Source of the DNA: Aggregatimonas sangjinii
GTDB taxonomy: Bacteria; Bacteroidota; Bacteroidia; Flavobacteriales; Flavobacteriaceae
Length of the DNA stretch: 64,000 nt
Assembly (NCBI RefSeq): GCF_005943945.1
Contig: NZ_CP040710.1
Coordinates: 3,951,501-4,015,500, forward strand
Direction of reading: 5' to 3'
Shown here: positions 43,901 through 51,164 of the stretch, piece by piece
How positions within the stretch are numbered: position 1 is the stretch's first letter
Layout: each line of letters opens with the position of its first letter
Position numbers and translations under genes: made by a program
The notes under the pieces: model-generated
Seen by the model: the letters and a program-made list of their open reading frames with translations, nothing else
The model's database searches: none
Told to the model about the DNA's origin: nothing

Positions 43901-44514
43901 ACATCTACGGCGACCTCAACCTCTTTCTTTTGAGCACCACGAATATCTACTTCCTTGATTTGCGGTAAATTTTCGATTTCATCCTCTAAATACTCTGCAT
44001 ATTCCTTCAGTTTTTCCACTGGATAATCCCCCGTAAAATTCACGTTCATTATCGGGAATGATTCCGCTAGATTCAAATCGAAAATATTCGGTTCTACCTT
44101 GGCCCCATTGAACGTAGGCCAATCTTCACTTGCCTTTTCACTATCGACCTCATCCTTTACTTTTTGCTTTGCCTGCTCTACGGTAATATCTTCGTCGAAT
44201 TCCACCGTTATAATGGAGTAATCTTCTTGCGAGGTAGACGTAGTCTCGACAACATTGCTCACGTTTTTCAAGCGATCTTCCAAAGGATCGGTGATCAATC
44301 GTTCAATATCTTCCGCGGTGTTTCCGGGATAGGGCGTACTTACATAAACCTTGGTCTCGACGATTTCGGGATAATCCTCCCTAGGCATGGACTGATAGGC
44401 TTGAAAACCTACCCACAACAAAATAGCTATCATCACAAAAATCACAGACGGATTGTCTATGGCCCATGATGCTATTTTAAATTCCTTATCCGCGTTCTTT
44501 TTTTGTTTGCTCAT
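40954..44514 (-). CDS. RND-family efflux transporter, inner-membrane subunit
   Basis: An 1186-residue proton-driven pump of the AcrB/MdtF-like superfamily, longer than AcrB (about 1050) because of insertions and a polar C-terminal tail. Twelve membrane helices are visible in the usual 1+5+1+5 layout with two large periplasmic loops. The relay helix 4 shows the Asp in GMLVDNGIVVVENVYR, and the N-terminus has SMPREDYPEI. It exports drugs, bile-like compounds or lipids with a membrane-fusion protein and a TolC channel, both encoded directly upstream. A hydrophobic insertion (about residues 510-565, GGLGLLILFVGGAVRG) between the halves is typical of Bacteroidota RND proteins. The substrate cannot be inferred. 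Confidence 0.92.
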   Translation of the reverse strand: MSKQKKNADKEFKIASWAIDNPSVIFVMIAILLWVGFQAYQSMPREDYPEIVETKVYVSTPYPGNTAEDIERLITDPLEDRLKNVSNVVETTSTSQEDYSIITVEFDEDITVEQAKQKVKDEVDSEKASEDWPTFNGAKVEPNIFDLNLAESFPIMNVNFTGDYPVEKLKEYAEYLEDEIENLPQIKEVDIRGAQKKEVEVAVDVYKMMAAKVSFQDVISAIGNGNMTMSAGNIKTSEQRRTIRVLGEIENPKELQNFVVKSENGAVYLKDIATVTFDEEEKTTFAREFGESVVMLDIKKRSGTNTIEATQQIRELVKKAQSEYYPADLNISIANDSSDRTLNQVDDLVNSIIFGIILVVTVLMFFLGFRNALFVGFAIPMSMFISFFVLNTLGVVIDSLSFTLNTMVLFGMIMGLGMLVDNGIVVVENVYRLMSEGMSRTEAAKKGIGEIAYPIIISTVTTVAAFVPLGLWPGLFGQFMIYFPVTLSVVLGSSLFVALFMNSMLVSQYMEIGDKEISKKGLIRTTAILGGLGLLILFVGGAVRGLGTVMIFTALMFWAYKYAIKGAANRFQNKVMPRFENWYERRIRHALRGGNVYWYFGVTVLLLVVTFVLFGMSIGAGRTKIEFFPENSPNEVYVYIEYPEGTSIEKTNKITKAIEERVYAVIARDKYKKNADYNYLVESAVSQVGEGAGNPQTDGGSASEMPHRGKVTVSMREFKYRNGLDTEELRGAIQADLTGIYPGVSISVEKLAEGPPAGYPVNIELQGKDYDELINTAENIRNYLNSKNISFIEELKINVNKSKPSMQVVVDREKAGELGVAVGQVGNQLRRSLFGEKAGVFKQDGEDYDINVRFNNDLRFDQNALFNQNIIFRDQASGQIKEIPVSAVASRRNSSGFSSIKHRNGNRVVTVYSGLTAGGNPAQVVDNVRKEMENFKGIPESVKVDYTGEIEEQNKQMAFLVGAFFGGLALIMLILIFQFGSISKPLIIMIAIFLSFIGVFGGLMITGWSFVIMMTMMGIISLAGIVVNNGVVLLDYTQILIDRKKLELNMDDKDLLTMPEVTKVITQSGKARLRPVILTAITTVLGLIPLAIGLNIDFFSLFTEFDPKIYFGGDNVVFWGPLAWTVIFGLIVATFLTLIIVPVLFNITYRIKTRVRSWRKSDTKDKKETLIENPEYDLLPKTGTAD

Positions 44515-44591
44515 GATAGTTTGTAGTTTTTAGAATTAGCTGTTCGTGATTGCCAGCCCTTGCAGATTTTACGCTGCAGTATACGCCCTAT

Positions 44592-45758
44592 TTATTGATT
44601 TAGTATTTGCACTTTTTGACCCTCTTTTACCGTTCTTGCGCCTTCTTTAATAAGGAGGTCGCCGTCGCTGATTCCGGTAAGCGCCTCAACCATACTGCCT
44701 TGCGTTTTTCCCGTTTTAATGATGCGTCTTTTGGCCACTGCCTTGTCACCATCCGGTTCAACGGCCACATAAACGTATTGTTCCCCTTCCGCGTTTTCAG
44801 ATATGATTCCTTGCGGAATCAAAATAGCGCTGTCACTACTGTAATCATTTAGACTCACACGTGCCGTAAGGTTCGGCTTGATGTTCCCTTTTTTATTGGG
44901 AACGGGTATCTCGACACTAAAAGCACGATTGCTCGGATTTATAAAGTTTCCGGTCTGCCGTATTTCGGAAATGACAGTATCTCCCAAGACAGGAAAATAG
45001 ACTTTAGCCTCTTTCCCTTTGGAGATGTTACCCAGATTATTTTCGGGTACATCTACGGTAATATACATGTCGGAAAGATTAACGATCCTGAACACCTCGG
45101 CACCCGGACCAGGGGCCACTACCGTTCCTTGGTCTTTGATCACATCATCTATAATTCCCGAGAAGGGCGCCCTGATATTCGACTTGCCCAATTGGCTTTG
45201 TGCTTGCTGTACCGCATTCTGAGTAGCCTCGTAGTTCGATTTTGCCTGTAAAAATTGTATCTCAGATCCGATTTTTTGGTCCCATAAACGCTTTTGACGC
45301 TCAAACGTGGTCTTTGCCAGTGCAGCTTGTGTTTTCAATTGGGATACTTGACTTCCCATACCGCCATCATCTATCGAGGCTAACAACTGCCCCTTGGTAA
45401 CCCGCTGGCCCTCCTTCACATAAACCCGCTGCAGCGTACCGGCCATTTCAGGATAAATCAATACGTTTTGCTTGGTTTTCACATCACCTTGCAACTCCAA
45501 AAAGTGGTCGAATTTTTCACTTTTGGCCGCTAGGGTGGTGACCAATGGTAGTTTCTCCTCACCCGACTTTGCCGCAATTACGGAGTCTAGTAATTTAAGA
45601 TCATTCTCGTAAGCCTTTTGCTGATCGGCAATTTCAGTTTTCTTGGCACGAATGGCCTCTAAATCTCCAGAAGCGATCAAATCGGAAACCGATTGCTCTC
45701 CTCCGCCACAGGCGGAAAATAGAATACCAGCAGTTAAAATGTATAGGTTTTTTTTCAT
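44592..45758 (-). CDS. RND efflux membrane-fusion protein (periplasmic adaptor)
   Basis: A 388-residue lipoprotein whose signal ends in FSAC, giving a lipidated Cys17. An unusual N-terminal coiled-coil stretch (about 25-65, ASGDLEAIRAKKTEIADQQK) precedes the adaptor fold: lipoyl half (VYPEMAGTLQ-like, EGQRVTKGQLLASIDDG), alpha-helical hairpin (about 135-190), second lipoyl half (NIRAPFSGIIDDVI), beta-barrel and membrane-proximal domains. It bridges the RND pump and the TolC channel. It lies between both partner genes in one operon. Confidence 0.92.
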   Translation of the reverse strand: MKKNLYILTAGILFSACGGGEQSVSDLIASGDLEAIRAKKTEIADQQKAYENDLKLLDSVIAAKSGEEKLPLVTTLAAKSEKFDHFLELQGDVKTKQNVLIYPEMAGTLQRVYVKEGQRVTKGQLLASIDDGGMGSQVSQLKTQAALAKTTFERQKRLWDQKIGSEIQFLQAKSNYEATQNAVQQAQSQLGKSNIRAPFSGIIDDVIKDQGTVVAPGPGAEVFRIVNLSDMYITVDVPENNLGNISKGKEAKVYFPVLGDTVISEIRQTGNFINPSNRAFSVEIPVPNKKGNIKPNLTARVSLNDYSSDSAILIPQGIISENAEGEQYVYVAVEPDGDKAVAKRRIIKTGKTQGSMVEALTGISDGDLLIKEGARTVKEGQKVQILNQ

Positions 45759-45786
45759 GATGAAAAAAGTTTATAGATTGATGTAA

Positions 45787-47130
45787 TTAATTATTTAAAA
45801 TAGTTTCCAATTCTGTTTTCTTATTGATGACTTCTACCATCGATTGCAGGTAGCCTTGTTGTGCATCATACAATTGCGTTTGGGCCTGGCGCAGCTCAAA
45901 ACTGCTTGCGAGCCCCTCGGAATACTTAATCTGATTCTTATTCTCGATACGCTCAGCAAGGCTCAGGTTATCCTTTGCGGTCTCATACTGTTCTATGGCC
46001 AAGGTATAATCGCTTTTCGCCCTTTTCGTCTGTAGCCGTATTTGCTGTTCTGCTTCGGAAAGCTGGGTTTTTGCTTTTTCCAGCGCCAATTTGGCCCGTT
46101 TGGTGCCCGCGCCGCGAAGGCCCGAACTAAAAATGGGAATGGTCAAATCAACCCCCCAAATCGAAGAATCGAACCACTGCTGGTCGCCGTTGAAAAAATT
46201 GAAATTATCAGCAAAGGCCGAAGTGCCGTAATTGATAAAGGTATTCAATGAGGGCAAGGCCTTGCTCTTGGCCAATTTCCATTCGAAAAAACGTTGCTCA
46301 TTCAAATTTAAGGCCAATTTGTAATCGACATTATTTTCGATATTCAACTCCGCATCAAGCAAGTCTAAATCTGTCTGGAGTAGGACCAGTTGATCAAGGT
46401 TCTGCTCTAGCTTTGTGGGCGCGTCAATATCGATACCCATAACCAAGTTCAACAGCCTGCGCGTTATGTCGCTTAATCGAATGGCGTTTTTTAACTGATT
46501 GTCGATATTCGAAGTGGTGATTTGCAATTGTTCTACACTTTCCTCATCGCCGAGACCATTTTCGAACAATTTTCGGGTCTCGAAGAGGTTCTTTTCTAGA
46601 TTGATTTTGTTTTTTTCCAGAATAGCAATACTTTCTTCCGCCAACAAAACGTTACCATAGGCTTCGGTGACCGCTTTTCGGACTTCCAAATCGGTCTTTT
46701 CCTGATTGTTGGCGCTGTAGCTTAAGAATGACTTGGTCGCCTGAACCCCCACGATATAGGAACCGTCGAAAATTTGCTGTCTTAAGGTGGCCGTCGCGGT
46801 CATTTGCTGTGGTTGGCCAAAAACTACCTCCTCAAAAGTACCCGGCTCACCCCCAAAGATTTCAGCGGGGATTACGGAAACAGGTTGTTTCAATTGGTTC
46901 TGATACCCTACCGCACCACTAACTTGGGGTAGTCCGCTTGCGATAACCTCCCATTTCTGCTTTCGCGCGTCGATCACATCCCGGTCAGCGTTAATCGCGC
47001 TATAGTTATTTTCGAGTGCAAAAGCTATCGCCTCCTCTAGCGTAAAACTATTGGTTCCTTCGACTACTTCTTGCGAATGACCGAAATGACCTAATACCAG
47101 TATGGCAAGAATGAATAAAAAATGTCGCAT
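45787..47130 (-). CDS. TolC-family outer-membrane efflux channel
   Basis: A 447-residue protein with a signal peptide (MRHFLFILAILVLGHFGHSQ) and the two long helical repeats of the outer-membrane efflux protein family (FTLEEAIAFALENNY; later KAKTQLSEAEQQIRLQTKRA). It forms the trimeric outer-membrane duct of the tripartite pump. It starts directly after the TetR stop codon (47131), with no gap, so translation is probably coupled. The adaptor gene follows after 28 bases. Confidence 0.93.
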   Translation of the reverse strand: MRHFLFILAILVLGHFGHSQEVVEGTNSFTLEEAIAFALENNYSAINADRDVIDARKQKWEVIASGLPQVSGAVGYQNQLKQPVSVIPAEIFGGEPGTFEEVVFGQPQQMTATATLRQQIFDGSYIVGVQATKSFLSYSANNQEKTDLEVRKAVTEAYGNVLLAEESIAILEKNKINLEKNLFETRKLFENGLGDEESVEQLQITTSNIDNQLKNAIRLSDITRRLLNLVMGIDIDAPTKLEQNLDQLVLLQTDLDLLDAELNIENNVDYKLALNLNEQRFFEWKLAKSKALPSLNTFINYGTSAFADNFNFFNGDQQWFDSSIWGVDLTIPIFSSGLRGAGTKRAKLALEKAKTQLSEAEQQIRLQTKRAKSDYTLAIEQYETAKDNLSLAERIENKNQIKYSEGLASSFELRQAQTQLYDAQQGYLQSMVEVINKKTELETILNN

Positions 47131-47736
47131 TTATTCTTGATTTGAATTGATGATTGTATTTAAAATTTTTCTTCCCTCCGGGGTAACGATTCCGCGGAGA
47201 TGATATTCTAGATAATCGTCCATTAGTTTGCTTATCGGAAACTGCTCCAATGGAAAAAATTGTTGATCCTTAATGCTATTCACTCCTGAAAAATAAATCC
47301 GGGAAACAAATTCGGCGTTTAAGTTCTCCCTATAAATTCCCAAGGCGATACCCTTTTTTACATTTTCCAAAACACAGTCCTGCATGACCTCATACTGTTT
47401 ATGACGAAGCACATCGTGCACTTTTGGATAATATTTTTGCAATTGATATTGGGGAGAGGATTTTTCGTCTTTCAAATGCCTCATGACGAACTTCTTGATT
47501 TCATATAATTCCTCGATCGGGTTCTTTTGAAGCTCGCGAATATGATCGATTCCGTTCGAAATGATATCGAACACATACATGGTACTGTCCTCTACCAGAT
47601 GCGTTTTGTTTTCGTAATGTGCATAAATGGTTTTTTTAGAAATTCCCATTTTATTGGCGATATCATCCATAGTAACGCTCTTGAAACCATAGTTCAAAAA
47701 CATATCCGTCGCCTTTTCCAGTATTTTTTCCTTCAT
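47131..47736 (-). CDS. TetR-family repressor of the efflux operon
   Basis: A 201-residue regulator. The N-terminal helix-turn-helix is clear (ATDMFLNYGFKSVTMDDIANKMGISKKTIYAHYENK); the C-terminal ligand domain is variable, as usual. It is the first gene of the TetR-TolC-adaptor-RND operon, and a strong dyad lies 22 bases upstream of its start, so autoregulation of the whole operon is likely. Release by a pump substrate is the usual logic for such repressors but is not shown here. Confidence 0.92.
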   Translation of the reverse strand: MKEKILEKATDMFLNYGFKSVTMDDIANKMGISKKTIYAHYENKTHLVEDSTMYVFDIISNGIDHIRELQKNPIEELYEIKKFVMRHLKDEKSSPQYQLQKYYPKVHDVLRHKQYEVMQDCVLENVKKGIALGIYRENLNAEFVSRIYFSGVNSIKDQQFFPLEQFPISKLMDDYLEYHLRGIVTPEGRKILNTIINSNQE

Positions 47737-47757
47737 AATCAGGCGACAAATATAGAC

Positions 47758-47789
47758 TAGGAAACTTTAAAAACATTAAAAGTTTCCTA
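47758..47789. promoter_or_regulatory. Candidate TetR operator upstream of the efflux operon
   Basis: TAGGAAACTTT (47758-47768) and AAAGTTTCCTA (47779-47789) form a perfect 11-bp dyad with a 10-base AT-rich spacer. It lies just before the TetR start. No T-run follows on either side, so it fits an operator better than a terminator. Confidence 0.7.
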
Positions 47790-47826
47790 AGTTTAATATT
47801 TTCTTAACATTTATTTGTGACGGCCA

Positions 47827-48234
47827 TTACTCCTTTTCAACGGCCTTTCTTTCCAGAAAATCCTTGAAGGCCTCTTCGCCTTCTTCTTTCCAGAACTCAT
47901 CATAGAATTGCCATTTCGAAAAATCGTTTTTGCAATAATCGTTCTTTCTATCCCTGAACCGGGGCGAAGATTTTTTCCTGTGCTTTTTTCGACCTTTGCC
48001 TTCAAAATTGCCGAATAATAATTTGGCCATGACCAATATGCCCACTCCCTGCCAATAAGAAAGTACCGGCAAGCCAAAAATATCCGGCATGAGCCAGTTC
48101 CACAATAACATGAAGCCATAGCCGAACAACAGTAGAAATACGATTGCTGCTATAATCATGAAAAATACTTTGAAAGCACTTCGAAAAAAGCGTTCCGCTT
48201 TGCTTTTCACTTGATGTTCTACATACTCTTTCAT
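47827..48234 (-). CDS. Membrane protein of unknown function paired with the ECF sigma factor
   Basis: A 135-residue protein with two hydrophobic segments (about residues 20-45, SAFKVFFMIIAAIVFLLLFGYGFMLL, and 52-75) and a long cytoplasmic-looking tail that is first very basic (KGRKKHRKKSSPRFRDRK) and then acidic (EEGEEAFKDF). It starts ten bases after the sigma factor stop and is surely co-transcribed with it. Membrane proteins in this position often act as anti-sigma factors, but I do not recognise a known anti-sigma domain, so that role is only a guess from position. Confidence 0.7.
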   Translation of the reverse strand: MKEYVEHQVKSKAERFFRSAFKVFFMIIAAIVFLLLFGYGFMLLWNWLMPDIFGLPVLSYWQGVGILVMAKLLFGNFEGKGRKKHRKKSSPRFRDRKNDYCKNDFSKWQFYDEFWKEEGEEAFKDFLERKAVEKE

Positions 48235-48244
48235 AGGTTTGATT

Positions 48245-48787
48245 TTAATTTGTAGTTTCTTTTTTTGTTTTTAATTCTTTGAACAGCAACGCTATTGCCC
48301 TGTGCCGCTGCGACATTAAAGTGCCCTCGGGAATGCCTATTTCCGATGACAACTCGCTATAGGTAAATCCCTCGAAATCGATTGCCGTGATGATATTTCT
48401 GTAAATCGGTTTTAAATTGACAATTGCTTTTTTGAGTTCTTTTCCCATATCTTCCGAATATCCGTTGTCCGATTTTCCATAGAGCAACTCGGTAAATTCC
48501 AACAGTCTTGTTTCCATGCTATCCTCAATGGGTATGCGGGTCTTTTTTGTGCGCATGATGTCCGTAATCCTATTTCGGATGGAATGGTATACAAACCCGG
48601 CAATATTATGTATCGGTGATGCCGTAACCGGTCTTGAAAACAACTTTAACGCCACATCTTGAATGATATCTTCGGCATCGCTATCGGCTGTATCATCGAT
48701 ACGTGATTTCGTATACGATCTCAGGGAGTGATACTCCTCCTTGAAAAACGTTCCGAGCTTATTATGATTTTCGTTGTCCGAAGTCAT
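48245..48787 (-). CDS. ECF-type RNA polymerase sigma factor
   Basis: A 180-residue sigma-70-family factor. Region 2 (about 15-80) includes DAEDIIQDVALKLFSR and NRITDIMRTKKTRI; region 4 (about 120-172) reads YRNIITAIDFEGFTYSELSS with the helix-turn-helix IGIPEGTLMSQRHRAIALL. It lacks regions 1 and 3, as extracytoplasmic-function factors do. The gene starts a two-gene operon with a small membrane protein and is divergent from the polyprenyl synthase gene. The stimulus and regulon are unknown. Confidence 0.88.
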   Translation of the reverse strand: MTSDNENHNKLGTFFKEEYHSLRSYTKSRIDDTADSDAEDIIQDVALKLFSRPVTASPIHNIAGFVYHSIRNRITDIMRTKKTRIPIEDSMETRLLEFTELLYGKSDNGYSEDMGKELKKAIVNLKPIYRNIITAIDFEGFTYSELSSEIGIPEGTLMSQRHRAIALLFKELKTKKETTN

Positions 48788-48942
48788 TCAAGATTACTTT
48801 TAATCGGTTTTCAATTATAAAGACGATGCTTTTCAAAGCTATTGCAATTTTTCGCAGGTTTTTTTAGCCAAAGTTCCTACACTGCGGAATCAACACCTTT
48901 TGATTTGGTATTTTGGCCGTATTTTTGACGAAAATCTGCTGC

Positions 48943-49917
48943 ATGCATTCAATCGAATTTTATCGAAATGAATTCATTTCGTACCTAACGTCTAAAACGG
49001 TATCCAAAGAACCTCTTAATCTATATACACCCATTACCTATATTTTGGGTTTAGGAGGTAAGCGTCTACGTCCCACACTGGTGCTAATGGCCACTGAAGT
49101 GTTTGGAACGGACTATAGAAAAGCACTGGATGCGGCCTTGGCCATCGAGGTTTTTCACAATTTTTCACTAGTGCATGACGATATTATGGACGACGCTCCC
49201 CTGCGAAGGGGAAAGGAGACGGTGCATGAAAAGTGGGACATCAATACCGGTATTCTTTCCGGAGACGCCATGTTGATCAATGCCTATCAATTGTTCGAAA
49301 ATTATGATGGCCAAATGTTTCGGAATCTTGCCCAACTCTTTAGCAAAACCGCTATCGAGGTTTGTGAAGGCCAACAATACGATGTAGATTTCGAGACCCG
49401 GGACGATGTTACCCAACTCGAATACCTAAAAATGATCGAATATAAAACCGCCGTTCTGGTCGCTGCGGCGCTAAAAATGGGGGCGATCATCGCGGAAGCG
49501 CCTGAAGAACAACAGCAGAGTATTTATGATTTCGGACGGTATCTCGGTATCGCTTTTCAGTTGCAGGATGATTATTTGGATGCTTTCGGAGACCCGGAGA
49601 CTTTTGGAAAACAGGTCGGGGGCGATATTATCGAGAACAAGAAGACGTACCTGTATTTGAAAGCAATGGAATTAGGGTCGGACGAGGAAAAGAAAGCACT
49701 TTCAGACATGTTTTCCATTCATCCCGACGATCCTTCGGGGAAAATAGAACAAATCAAGAAAATTTTCCGGCAAACGGGAGCAGCCGGTGAGACGACCATG
49801 GCCATCGAAACCTATACCCAAAAAGCCTTTGAAGTTTTGGAGAAATTAGCCGTTTCCGACGAGAAGAAAGGAATTTTGGAAAAATTCGGCAAGGGACTCA
49901 TGGTAAGAAGAGTGTAA
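48943..49917 (+). CDS. Polyprenyl (geranylgeranyl-type) diphosphate synthase
   Basis: A 324-residue trans-isoprenyl diphosphate synthase from the ATG at 48943; a longer frame to 48913 adds an unlikely hydrophobic start. The first Asp-rich motif DDIMD is at residues 79-83 and the second is in QLQDDYLDAFGD; GGKRLRPTLVLMATE is the IPP-binding segment. It condenses isopentenyl diphosphate with an allylic diphosphate to give C15-C40 chains. Chain length cannot be read with certainty. It converges on lycopene cyclase with 28 bases between the stops, so a geranylgeranyl product feeding carotenoids is plausible, although quinone side chains remain possible. Confidence 0.88.
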   Translation: MHSIEFYRNEFISYLTSKTVSKEPLNLYTPITYILGLGGKRLRPTLVLMATEVFGTDYRKALDAALAIEVFHNFSLVHDDIMDDAPLRRGKETVHEKWDINTGILSGDAMLINAYQLFENYDGQMFRNLAQLFSKTAIEVCEGQQYDVDFETRDDVTQLEYLKMIEYKTAVLVAAALKMGAIIAEAPEEQQQSIYDFGRYLGIAFQLQDDYLDAFGDPETFGKQVGGDIIENKKTYLYLKAMELGSDEEKKALSDMFSIHPDDPSGKIEQIKKIFRQTGAAGETTMAIETYTQKAFEVLEKLAVSDEKKGILEKFGKGLMVRRV

Positions 49918-49945
49918 ATTCAACACTCGTTAGCTACATACTACA

Positions 49946-51085
49946 CTACAGCAACCTTCTAAGAAACGCCTTAAGAAAAATCCATTTAGGACAACCTAAA
50001 ATATATTTCAAATCTTCCCAGAGATTGGTATCCTCATCTAAAAATTTAAAAATCAGTTGTGGCTTTCGGTTTTTGAAAAGTGTCTCGAATATGACGCCTC
50101 CCAGTTCATTGTTGCGATGCAGAATATCCAACAGCAACAAATCGTAATACCAGAATTTATTCTTAAAATTCAGTCGATGCAAGGGTTTGCCGGATTTAAT
50201 ATGTTTAATAACGATTGGTATCTTTTTTGCCGTACTCATAAATGTGTATCCTGTGCTCGCCTTTGACCAACCCCCTGCCGTTCCGATATACCTGACATTG
50301 GCGGAATGGTGTTCCTTAAAATCATAGCAAGTCATCGGAATACTGCCCTGTTCTTTTTCGATTATTTTGTACTTCTCGCACCCTAGATCGTTTTGAAGAT
50401 AGGCTTGAATAGCACTTTCATACTCCTCTTCGGGAAGCAATTTTTCCGAAAAAAGCGTGTACTCTACCAAGCCCTCGTATTCCGAAAACGGAAGCACATA
50501 CATGAAGCGGGTGTTTCCGTTTTGTGGTATCGAGAAGTCCATGAAGGTCGCCTGGTCTTTTTTGAAAATAGGTTTGTCGGCCTTGATAAACCAACCTATA
50601 AAATGTTGCTGCAGTACGGGGTATTTAGTTTGTCCCACGGCCATTTTATAATCGAAGATGCTATTGAAGACCTTTTTGGCAAAAAACGTATGCGTCGCCG
50701 TTGTAACGACCACCTGTTTCCCATCGTCCTCGACCGAGGTGACTTCTCCCAACTGAAAGGTAATTCCGGGATGATCTTCGATACGCTTTAAAATCGCCTC
50801 ATAGAAATCAATACCCCTGATCATTTTATAGGAATAGGGCGCAATGTTATATTGCTTTCTGAGTTCCTTTCCAGCGAAGTAGATATAATTCCACTTTTGG
50901 AAAACAATATCATCGAACAGGCCTTCGTCCTCTTCCCAATAGCACCAGGTACGGTCGTTGTTCTGTTTACGCTCTTTGTCCAGCAACAAAATGGACTTCC
51001 CCTTAAAAAAATCATCCGAACACATGGCATCGGCAAGCATTAGGCCTGCGGCACCTGCTCCTAAGATGATATAATCGTATTCCAT
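49946..51085 (-). CDS. crtY: Lycopene beta-cyclase (CrtY type)
   Basis: A 379-residue flavoprotein-like cyclase. It starts EYDYIILGAGAAGLMLADAM (dinucleotide fold), followed by the NDRTWCYWEEDEG region, YVLPFSEYEGLVEYTLFS, and IGTAGGWSKASTGYTF, all typical of the CrtY/CrtL family. It forms the beta-ionone rings of carotenes from lycopene. Marine flavobacteria use it for zeaxanthin-type yellow pigments. No other carotenoid gene lies nearby apart from the converging polyprenyl synthase. The gene may be read together with the TonB receptor gene 79 bases upstream on the same strand. Confidence 0.93.
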   Translation of the reverse strand: MEYDYIILGAGAAGLMLADAMCSDDFFKGKSILLLDKERKQNNDRTWCYWEEDEGLFDDIVFQKWNYIYFAGKELRKQYNIAPYSYKMIRGIDFYEAILKRIEDHPGITFQLGEVTSVEDDGKQVVVTTATHTFFAKKVFNSIFDYKMAVGQTKYPVLQQHFIGWFIKADKPIFKKDQATFMDFSIPQNGNTRFMYVLPFSEYEGLVEYTLFSEKLLPEEEYESAIQAYLQNDLGCEKYKIIEKEQGSIPMTCYDFKEHHSANVRYIGTAGGWSKASTGYTFMSTAKKIPIVIKHIKSGKPLHRLNFKNKFWYYDLLLLDILHRNNELGGVIFETLFKNRKPQLIFKFLDEDTNLWEDLKYILGCPKWIFLKAFLRRLL

Positions 51086-51164
51086 TTTAACGTATTGCAG
51101 GGCAAACTTACCCAGGGCTATTTAAGATTGTCCAAAAATAAGGTTTTGAAATGAGTCATATGCT

